DNA of 64,000 nt from Pseudomonas fluorescens (GTDB lineage Bacteria > Pseudomonadota > Gammaproteobacteria > Pseudomonadales > Pseudomonadaceae): assembly GCF_004683905.1 (NCBI RefSeq), contig NZ_CP038438.1, positions 3,162,001-3,226,000 on the forward strand. Direction: 5' to 3'. The notes below the pieces were generated by a model, which saw nothing but the letters and a program-made list of their open reading frames with translations, ran no database searches and had not been told where the DNA came from. The translations under genes were made by a program, and so were the position numbers. Every line of letters starts with the position of its first letter. Positions within the stretch are counted from its first letter, which is position 1. This document shows, in pieces, positions 8,080 through 15,205 of this stretch.

Positions 8080-9933
8080 TCAGGCGATCACAATTCCATC
8101 GGCACTGAGGCTATTCAGCGCCACCCCAACCAATGTCACCGAATCCCCGCCAAACTTCAGCACCGTGTCCTGCCCCACCATCGAGGCATGCGCGCGGAAG
8201 TCATCATTGGGCAACACACCCTGCACGCCAAGGAACACCAGTTTGTCGTTCGACGTAAAACCTACCACCCGATCCTGACCGAACGCGCCGTTGAACAGGA
8301 ACGTATCCGCCCCGCCCCCCGATTCCATCAGGTCATTGCCGGCGCCACCGATAAACACGTCGTTGCCGACGCCGCCAATCAAATGATCGTTGCCATCCAG
8401 ACCAAACAACCAGTCACCGCCGGCATGCGCCTTGAGCGTATCGGCGCCATTGGTGCCCTTCACGCTGGACTCATACTGAGTGACGTTGCTGCCGACCTTC
8501 AGACCGCTGGCCGTGACGCTGTGGGTCACGTCGTCCTTGAACAGCCCCCAGAGAAAGCCCGGCTCCTTGGTGACGATGCTGCCGATGTCGCGGGTGATGC
8601 TGATCCCGCCGTTGGCGTCGCGCACGTACAGATTGCCCGCGCCGTCGTTGGCGAAGTCGAAAGTGTTCACCGATTTCTGCAAGTCGAGGGTGTTGTTGCC
8701 GGCGCCACCGAGGATGACGTTGTAGCCGCCAGCGTCGCGGAAAGTGTCGTTGCCGGCGCGACCTTCCAAATAGTCATTGCCGCTGCCGCCCTGGATCAGG
8801 TCGTTGCTGTCGCTGCCGATGATGAACGTGCTGCCCTTGTGGGTTTCGGCGTTGCGGTTGAGGTCCTGCACCCAGGTGTTGGCCCGCGCCGGGTCCGACA
8901 GGTTGGCGACGATGATCGTCGAGTCCTTGCTGGTCAGGTCGTAGAACTTCGACTCGATGATGCGGTTCATGCCATCGCCGTAAGCGGTCGGCAGGTGCGA
9001 GATCCAGGTCGGGATATTGAGAATCGAGAACGGCAGCAGATTCCACGCGGTCGAGGCGTAGTGATCGTTGAAGCTGACGATGTTGTCGGTGGCCGATTCC
9101 TTGGGCGCGTCGTGCACGCCGACCGAGGCGCCGGTGAAGGTCGAACCGTCGAGGGCGCGGAACACCGGATCGTTTTCGTAACCGACGTTGAGCACTTTGT
9201 CGGTGCTGCTCTGGGTCGGCGAGGCGTAGGCGATGTAGTTGGAATCGGCGAAGAACCCGCCCCACTTGCCACCACTCAGATCGGCCATGCTGTTGACCGC
9301 CAACCCGCCGAGGCTGTGGCCGCTGACCAGCACGTCCTTGCCGCTGAGGCCGTTGGCCTTGGCGAACGCCACCACGTCATTCATTAGATTGCCGAACGCT
9401 TCGCCGACGTAATTCTTGGCGTAGTCCTTGGGACCGAACGCTGCCAGCAGGTCGTTGATCACGTCGCCGATGGAATCGAGAATCAGATTTTCCCGCGGGC
9501 CGCTGGTGCCGCGAAAGGCGATACCGATTTCGGTGAGATGGCCCTGGGCGTCGTACTTGCCGAGGATTTCCACCTGAGCGGTGGTGTAACCGGCCTTCTC
9601 ACCGAAGAAGGTTCCGCGCGCGTCGGTCTTGCCGTCGTAGCCCAGTTGCGAGGCGGTGATCGGAGTCCAGCCAGCCTTTTTCACCGCGTCGAGGGCGAGT
9701 TTTTCCGAGTCGGGGTTCCACGGAATACCGGGAATCACCCCTTGCGAATCAGTACCGCCGAGCAGCGCGGTGACCAACGTGGCGGGCAGGCCGAGGCCGA
9801 AGCCGTTGTGCTGATAACCGGCGGCAAAGCCGTTATCGAGGTTGTGGTAGGAATACAGCGTGATCGCCATGGCATCGCTGAACAGCGCCTTGGAATCGGC
9901 TGTGCCGAAGTTCTTGTAGTCATACACACCCAT
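8080..9933 (-). CDS. family I.3 lipase (RTX, type I secreted)
   Basis: 617 residues, the same length as the well-studied family I.3 lipase of Pseudomonas sp. MIS38. It hydrolyses triacylglycerols outside the cell. The catalytic triad is visible at Ser 207 (GHSLGG), Asp 255 (ENDPVF) and His 313 (ISHLP). Two Ca-binding Asp of the lid-2 region are at 153 and 157. A lid-1 segment is present between about 33 and 88. RTX nonapeptide blocks (GGSGNDYLE, GGAGNDLME) occur near 375-412 and 495-545. There is no N-terminal signal; the C-terminus (DGIVIA) is a type I secretion signal, presumably read by AprDEF. It is the last gene of the exoenzyme locus, after the lipase paralogue, with a REP element between. 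The ribosome-binding site is AGAGAGG. Confidence 0.92.
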   Translation of the reverse strand: MGVYDYKNFGTADSKALFSDAMAITLYSYHNLDNGFAAGYQHNGFGLGLPATLVTALLGGTDSQGVIPGIPWNPDSEKLALDAVKKAGWTPITASQLGYDGKTDARGTFFGEKAGYTTAQVEILGKYDAQGHLTEIGIAFRGTSGPRENLILDSIGDVINDLLAAFGPKDYAKNYVGEAFGNLMNDVVAFAKANGLSGKDVLVSGHSLGGLAVNSMADLSGGKWGGFFADSNYIAYASPTQSSTDKVLNVGYENDPVFRALDGSTFTGASVGVHDAPKESATDNIVSFNDHYASTAWNLLPFSILNIPTWISHLPTAYGDGMNRIIESKFYDLTSKDSTIIVANLSDPARANTWVQDLNRNAETHKGSTFIIGSDSNDLIQGGSGNDYLEGRAGNDTFRDAGGYNVILGGAGNNTLDLQKSVNTFDFANDGAGNLYVRDANGGISITRDIGSIVTKEPGFLWGLFKDDVTHSVTASGLKVGSNVTQYESSVKGTNGADTLKAHAGGDWLFGLDGNDHLIGGVGNDVFIGGAGNDLMESGGGADTFLFNGAFGQDRVVGFTSNDKLVFLGVQGVLPNDDFRAHASMVGQDTVLKFGGDSVTLVGVALNSLSADGIVIA

Positions 9934-10038
9934 TGCTATTGCCTCTCTTTTGTTGGAATTGTCAGAGATAGCTCACAGCCTGGGCGCCCCTCGCGGGCAC
10001 GCCCCGGAGCATTTCAGTACTACTTGCATTGCTTTTAA

Positions 10039-10130
10039 CTGTAGGAGTGAGCCTGCTCGCGATGAGACCGTGTCAGGCAACATGGATGGAGACTGACTGA
10101 CCGCGATCGCGAGCAGGCTCACTCCTACAG
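10039..10130. repeat. REP/REPIN-type palindrome (GTAGGAGTGAGCCTGCTCGC type)
   Basis: Inverted arms of CTGTAGGAGTGAGCCTGCTC enclose about 50 bases between the two lipase genes. It may lower expression of the downstream lipase or define transcript ends. Confidence 0.85.
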
Positions 10131-10149
10131 GGTTTGTCTTAACAAGGAG

Positions 10150-11838
10150 CTAGGCGAACACGAACGCCGAGTCCGACAGGTTAGCCACTCCCACCCCGAC
10201 CAGGGTCACGGCATATTCGCCAATCTTCAGCACGGTATCGGCCCCCGACTGCACAGCATGCTGCTTGTAGTCGTAGCCCTGCCCCGCGCCTTCGACGCCC
10301 ATGAACACCAGTTTGTCGCTGCCCTGGTAACCATTGATCGCATCAAAACCGAACGCGCCGCTGAAGAGGAAGGTGTTGTTGCCACCCACTGCCGTCATCA
10401 CGTCATTGCCGGCGCCGCCGACGAAGGTCACGTGGCCCTTGTCGCTGATCAGCTTGTCATCGCCACCCAGCCCGAACAGCCAGTCACCCTCGGCGCTGGC
10501 GTGCAGCGCATTGCCGTACGCATCGCCGTTGAGCGAATGGGTGTACTGGGTCAGTTCACTGCCATTGGTCAAACCCTTGGCCTTGACACCCCAGGTGATT
10601 TCCTTGCTGCCCCACCACGAACCCGACTCCTTGCTCACCAGCGCGCCGATGTCGCGGGTCATGCTGATGCCGCCGTAGGCGTCGCGCACGTACAGCGTGC
10701 CGTCACCGTCGTTGGCGAAGCTGAAGTTCTGCAGCGGTTTCTGCAGCTCGAAGGTGTTGTGGCCCTGACCACCGAGGAGGATGTTGAAACCACCGTCATC
10801 GCGGAAGCGGTCATCGCCGCCCAGGCCTTCGAGGAAGTCGTTACCCGCCCCGCCCTTGAGCCAGTCGTTGCTCTGCGTACCGATGATGAAGGTGCTGCCG
10901 GTGTGCAGCTCGCCGCTGCGCCCCAGATCCTCGACCCAGGTCTTGCCGCGGGACGATTCCTCAAGGTTGGAGACGATGAGGGTCGAGTCCTTGTGCGTCA
11001 GGTTGTAGAACTTCGAATCGATCACCCGGTTCAAGCCATCGGCATACCCGAGCGAGCTATGGGCCGACCAGTTCAGCGGATTGACGATGCTGAACGGCAC
11101 CAGGTTCTGCGCGGTGGACGCATAGTTGTCGGTGAAGTTGACGATGTTGTCGGTGGTCGACTCATGCGCCCCGTCGTGCTTGCCCAGCGACCCGCTGCTG
11201 AACGTGGTGCCGTCCAACGCACGGAACACCGGATCGTTTTCGTAACCGATGTTCAGCACGTTATTGCCGGTGCTGCTCTGGGTCGGCGAAGCGAACGCGA
11301 TGTAGTTGGCATCCTTGAAGAAACCGCCCCAGTTGCTGGCACTCAACTCGGCCACGCTGTTGACCCCGAGGCCACCGAGGCTGTGGCCGCTGAACAGCAC
11401 GTCCTTGGCGGCGATGCCGTTGGCGATGGCAAACGCGGCAACGGACTTGAGCAGGTTGTCGAAGGCATTTTTCGCGTAGTTGCTCGCGTAATCCGATGGC
11501 CCGATGGCGGCCAGCAGGTTGTTCTTCATGTCGCCGAAGGTGTCGCTGTAACCCAGTCCGCCAGTGCCGCGAAAGGCCACGCCGATGCCGATCAGCTTGC
11601 CGCCGGCGTCGTACTTGCCGAGCACCTCGGCCTCGGCGCTGGTGAAGCCGTCCTTCTCGCCGAAGAACGTGCCTTGGGCGCCGACCTTGCCCTGATAACC
11701 CAGCGCCGTCGCGCTGAGCGGTTTCCAGGCGGTGGCCGGCAACGGCTGGCCGGTTGGCGTGTAGGCATACAGCGTCAGTGCGATGGCATCGCTGTACAAC
11801 GCTTTGCCGTCGGCATTTTTATAATCGAACAATCCCAT
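10150..11838 (-). CDS. family I.3 lipase-like RTX protein lacking lid 1
   Basis: 562 residues and clearly homologous to the 617-residue lipase. The triad is Ser 153 (GHSLGG), Asp 202 (ENDPVF) and His 260 (WSAHSS), and the Ca-binding Asp pair (99, 103) is kept. It is 54 residues shorter before the serine: the segment corresponding to lid 1 is replaced by about a dozen residues after LTLYAY. RTX repeats are fewer and degenerate. The C-terminus (DSAFVFA) looks like a type I secretion signal. It is expected to be a secreted esterase, lipase or phospholipase with altered substrate access. The ribosome-binding region is AAGGAAGAGAGAG. It lies just after prtB in the order, where P. fluorescens loci carry lipA, so this may be the positional lipA. 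Confidence 0.85.
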   Translation of the reverse strand: MGLFDYKNADGKALYSDAIALTLYAYTPTGQPLPATAWKPLSATALGYQGKVGAQGTFFGEKDGFTSAEAEVLGKYDAGGKLIGIGVAFRGTGGLGYSDTFGDMKNNLLAAIGPSDYASNYAKNAFDNLLKSVAAFAIANGIAAKDVLFSGHSLGGLGVNSVAELSASNWGGFFKDANYIAFASPTQSSTGNNVLNIGYENDPVFRALDGTTFSSGSLGKHDGAHESTTDNIVNFTDNYASTAQNLVPFSIVNPLNWSAHSSLGYADGLNRVIDSKFYNLTHKDSTLIVSNLEESSRGKTWVEDLGRSGELHTGSTFIIGTQSNDWLKGGAGNDFLEGLGGDDRFRDDGGFNILLGGQGHNTFELQKPLQNFSFANDGDGTLYVRDAYGGISMTRDIGALVSKESGSWWGSKEITWGVKAKGLTNGSELTQYTHSLNGDAYGNALHASAEGDWLFGLGGDDKLISDKGHVTFVGGAGNDVMTAVGGNNTFLFSGAFGFDAINGYQGSDKLVFMGVEGAGQGYDYKQHAVQSGADTVLKIGEYAVTLVGVGVANLSDSAFVFA

Positions 11839-11894
11839 GTTGTGCTCTCTCTTCCTTCAAAACCGGCAGCCCCCAAGGGACTGCCGGCACGCTT

Positions 11895-14800
11895 TTAGAA
11901 CTGCCAGTCGAGGGTCAGACCCACACCGTGGTCTTTCTCGTTGTTACCGATCAGTCCGTTGTAGTCCAGGTTGACCCGGACATCGCGATTGAGCGCCAGC
12001 CCGGCGCGTACGCCGACCACCGCCGCGTCACGATCCATCGACACACTCTGCACAGTGAAGGCGCTGTTGCCATTGGCGAAGGCCAGGTGGCTGTCAGCAT
12101 CGACACTGCTCAGGTTGTGCTGCCAGCCGAGGGTCGCGCCCAGTTCCAGCTGATGTTTGTCCGACAGCGCGAAGCTGCGTTTGGCGCGTACGCCAAGGGT
12201 CGACAGCACCACGTCGCGGTTGTCTTCGCCGCTCTTGAGCGCCGCAGCATCACCCTTCTCGGTGAAGCTGTCGGTGTTCAAGTGCACGTACGACAGGTTG
12301 GCGAACGGCTCCAGATTCAACGGTTGCAGGCGCAGATCGTAAGCCGCTTCGGTGAACACCTGAGTGGTCGCCGCATCGTGCTTGGTTTTCTCTTTGCCAT
12401 TGACGCCCGCGAACTGCAGATCACGCTTCACGTCCACGCGATGCCAGCTGTAAGCCGCACCGGCGGTCAGACGCAACGCATCGATCTGATGCCCCAGGTA
12501 CGCACCCAGGTGGTAGCTGTCGACCGAGGCCGACGAATGCGTGTCGCTGCCCATGTTCAACGAGCTGTCGCTATAACCGGTAACGAAACCCAGACGCGTA
12601 TCTTCAGCAATCAAACCGTCGACACCGGCCAGCAGCCCGCCAATGGAGCTGTTGGAGTCGGCGTTTTCGTGGCCGCCATCGCTCTTGCCCCACGAACCCA
12701 GTACCTTGACCCAGGCGTTGCTGCGGTCGTCGGTCGGTGCGTCGGCATTGAACAGATCGCGCTCACGCAGACGCTCGCCCACCGCTTCACGCAGGTAGCG
12801 GCTGTCGTTGATCAGCAGGGTGCCGATGGCCGGGTGAATTTCGCCGGACAGTTGCTGGAATGCCTGTTGCGCCGACGCCGCGTTCGGCGACAGCAACAGG
12901 GTTTCGAACAGCGCATTGCCCGCGCCCAGACCCTCGGCAGCCGCGCCAACCGCACGCTGGTTTGGGGTCAGGCCGACACTGGCGAACGACGCGCCGTTGC
13001 GCCCGACGTCCAGTTGCACGCCGTTTGTCGAGTACGCCAGGGTGCCGCCGAGGAACGCGTAGTTCGGCAGCACTTGCCCGAACTGGCCTTGGATGCCACC
13101 GGCCGCTTGCAGGATGTTGAACTGCGAACCGAGCAGGCTCTGCACTTCAGTCGTCGTCAGCAAGGTCGGGCTGTTTTCCAGCGACAGACTGACCGTGGCG
13201 CCATCGATCACCGCTTTGCCACCGGCAACGATCTTGTCGCTGCTGGTCGGCGATACTTCTACCGCGTAGGTCGAACCGCGCTCGAAGGTCACGTCACCGG
13301 CGACGTTCAGCGTGCCGATCGAGTTGCCCGGGGCGACGGTACCGCCGCTTTTCGCGGTCAGTGCACCGATGCGGCCGTTACCGCCGAGGATGCCGCTGTC
13401 GTTGACCGTGACCGCCGAAGCCAGCGAGCCATTGATCGCCAGACGCCCCTGATTGACCAGAGTCGGGCCGCTGTAGGTGTTGTTGCCGGTCAGCACCAGC
13501 GTGCCGATGCCCTGCTTGGTCAGGCCGCCGTGACCGGAAATGTCGTTGCGCCAGGTGTCGAGGCCGCAAGTGATGTCGGTGCACAGGCGCTCGGTCGGTT
13601 TGCCCTTGTCGATGATCGCGCCGATGCCCGGCAAGTCCGCGACAAACTGCCCGGAACCGTAGGCCCCCTGAATGCGGAACTCTTCCGGGATGTCCTGCTC
13701 GGTGACGAACATCGCCGGGCCGTCGATGCCTTTGCGCAGGTTGATCATGCCCCAGCCGTACAAGGCGTCGATGCCCGGTGCGCCGAGGTCGGTGGCGGTG
13801 GTACGCAGCACCGTGGCGACCTGATCGCCCGTCATGTACGGGAAGCGCTCCATCAACACCGCCATCGAGCCCGCCACATGCGGTGCGGCCATCGAGGTGC
13901 CGTTGTAGTTCTTGTAGCCGGTGGTCAGGTTGTCGGCGTTGGTGCCGCTGATGATCGAGCTGTAGATCTGCGTGCCCGGCGCCGAGACGCAGAAGCTCGC
14001 GGTGTAGCCGCAGCGCGAGGAAAACGTACTCATGATGTACGGATTGGCGCTGGCCAGATCCGGGTTCTTCTGCAACGCGGCGACGGTGATCCAGTTCGGC
14101 GCGATGTCCGGCACGAAGTAGCCGAGGCCGGCGATGGCGTCCGGGTTGTTCAGGTTGTAATCGTTACCGGCGGCGAAGATCGTCACGATGCCGCTGCGGG
14201 CGGCGGCGATGGCGCCGTCGTAGGCGCCGCCGGGCTTGGTGCCGAGCAGCGTGCGGATTTCGTTGAACTGCAATTGCGCGTCGTTGACGGTGAAGTGCGG
14301 ATACGCCGGGTCGCGGCCGCCGAGGTCGAAACGGTCAGTGATGCCAATGCCCCAGCTGTTGTTGATGATCCGCGCGCCACTGGCGATCAGCGCATCCCAA
14401 CCGGCCTTGTACACCGCGCCGTCGTTGCCACGGACGATGCCGTCTTCCGGGCCCGGGTCACCGTTATCCGCGCTGATGATCTGCGCACCGAACGCCACGC
14501 CGTGCATCGGCCCGCCGTCACGGCTGCCGGCAGCGATGCCACCGACGTGGGTGCCGTGGGCACCGAGCTTGCCGTCGGAACCGACCGAAGGCGAACCGTC
14601 ATAGCGGAACGCGTCCCCGGCTTTGACCGGGATGTACGGGTCGGTGTATTCGCGGATCCCGCTGGTGACCAGGGTGATGACTTTATTGGCACCGGAGAAC
14701 TCCGGGTGCGCGGCGTACACCGGCTGGTCAAAGATCCCCAGTTTCACACCTTTGCCGGTGTAACCGGCGGCGTAGGCGTAATCCGCGCCGATGGCGCCCA

Positions 14801-14981
14801 GGCCCCAGTCAGCCTTGAATTCGGCGCTGCGCCAACTGGCGGGATCGCCGCTGCGGCCGCTTTCCACGTAAGGCGCCGCGTGCGCGGTGCCCCAGGTGGT
14901 CAGTGCGCAGAGCATGGCGCAATTGAGGGTTTTCATGGCGAAGCGACCGCCCGTTTGCGCGGGGGTTTTGTTGTTATTCAT
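11895..14981 (-). CDS. prtB: subtilisin-type serine protease autotransporter PrtB
   Basis: About 1028 residues. A long signal peptide ends near TAHA-APY. The S8 subtilase domain carries Asp in GIFDQPV, His in GAHGTHVGG and Ser in NGTSMAAPH. A passenger-associated repeat (TGNNTYSGPTLV) and a C-terminal autotransporter barrel ending in LDWQF complete a type V secretion layout. The start is ATG 14981 with AAGGAAGG upstream; a longer frame adds 20 residues without support. It is a close paralogue of prtA, and the region from the passenger-associated repeat through the barrel is the most similar. The locus order matches prtAB (also called pspAB) of P. fluorescens. It probably cleaves extracellular proteins, with the substrate unknown. 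Confidence 0.88.
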   Translation of the reverse strand: MNNNKTPAQTGGRFAMKTLNCAMLCALTTWGTAHAAPYVESGRSGDPASWRSAEFKADWGLGAIGADYAYAAGYTGKGVKLGIFDQPVYAAHPEFSGANKVITLVTSGIREYTDPYIPVKAGDAFRYDGSPSVGSDGKLGAHGTHVGGIAAGSRDGGPMHGVAFGAQIISADNGDPGPEDGIVRGNDGAVYKAGWDALIASGARIINNSWGIGITDRFDLGGRDPAYPHFTVNDAQLQFNEIRTLLGTKPGGAYDGAIAAARSGIVTIFAAGNDYNLNNPDAIAGLGYFVPDIAPNWITVAALQKNPDLASANPYIMSTFSSRCGYTASFCVSAPGTQIYSSIISGTNADNLTTGYKNYNGTSMAAPHVAGSMAVLMERFPYMTGDQVATVLRTTATDLGAPGIDALYGWGMINLRKGIDGPAMFVTEQDIPEEFRIQGAYGSGQFVADLPGIGAIIDKGKPTERLCTDITCGLDTWRNDISGHGGLTKQGIGTLVLTGNNTYSGPTLVNQGRLAINGSLASAVTVNDSGILGGNGRIGALTAKSGGTVAPGNSIGTLNVAGDVTFERGSTYAVEVSPTSSDKIVAGGKAVIDGATVSLSLENSPTLLTTTEVQSLLGSQFNILQAAGGIQGQFGQVLPNYAFLGGTLAYSTNGVQLDVGRNGASFASVGLTPNQRAVGAAAEGLGAGNALFETLLLSPNAASAQQAFQQLSGEIHPAIGTLLINDSRYLREAVGERLRERDLFNADAPTDDRSNAWVKVLGSWGKSDGGHENADSNSSIGGLLAGVDGLIAEDTRLGFVTGYSDSSLNMGSDTHSSASVDSYHLGAYLGHQIDALRLTAGAAYSWHRVDVKRDLQFAGVNGKEKTKHDAATTQVFTEAAYDLRLQPLNLEPFANLSYVHLNTDSFTEKGDAAALKSGEDNRDVVLSTLGVRAKRSFALSDKHQLELGATLGWQHNLSSVDADSHLAFANGNSAFTVQSVSMDRDAAVVGVRAGLALNRDVRVNLDYNGLIGNNEKDHGVGLTLDWQF

Positions 14982-15052
14982 CCAGCGACCTTCCTTAGTG
15001 TTGTTGCGAAAAATCCGTGTACCAGGCCCACACCTGGGCATGGGAAATAACG

Positions 15053-15175
15053 CTTGTGGTGAGGGGATTTATCCCCGATGGGTCGCGAAGCGACCCCGAG
15101 CAGTTTCCAGTAACCGAGTTGTCCGGGTGAGCGACTGCTGCGCAGTCGATCGGGGATAAATCCCCTCGCCACAAG
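15053..15175. repeat. REP/REPIN-type palindrome (GGGGATTTATCCCCGAT type)
   Basis: Inverted arms of CTTGTGG-GAGGGGATTTATCCCCGAT flank about 60 bases between prtA and prtB. The same class recurs at 33660-33757. It may form a strong stem-loop within the locus transcript. Confidence 0.85.
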
Positions 15176-15205
15176 TGTGCGTTCACCTGACCTGCGGGGT
15201 TTGTT

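Noticed and set aside
11754..15050. Very long plus-strand open frame opposite prtB
   Set aside because: It is a mirror of prtB caused by high third-position GC. It has no recognisable domain and no sensible start, and prtB has full domain support.
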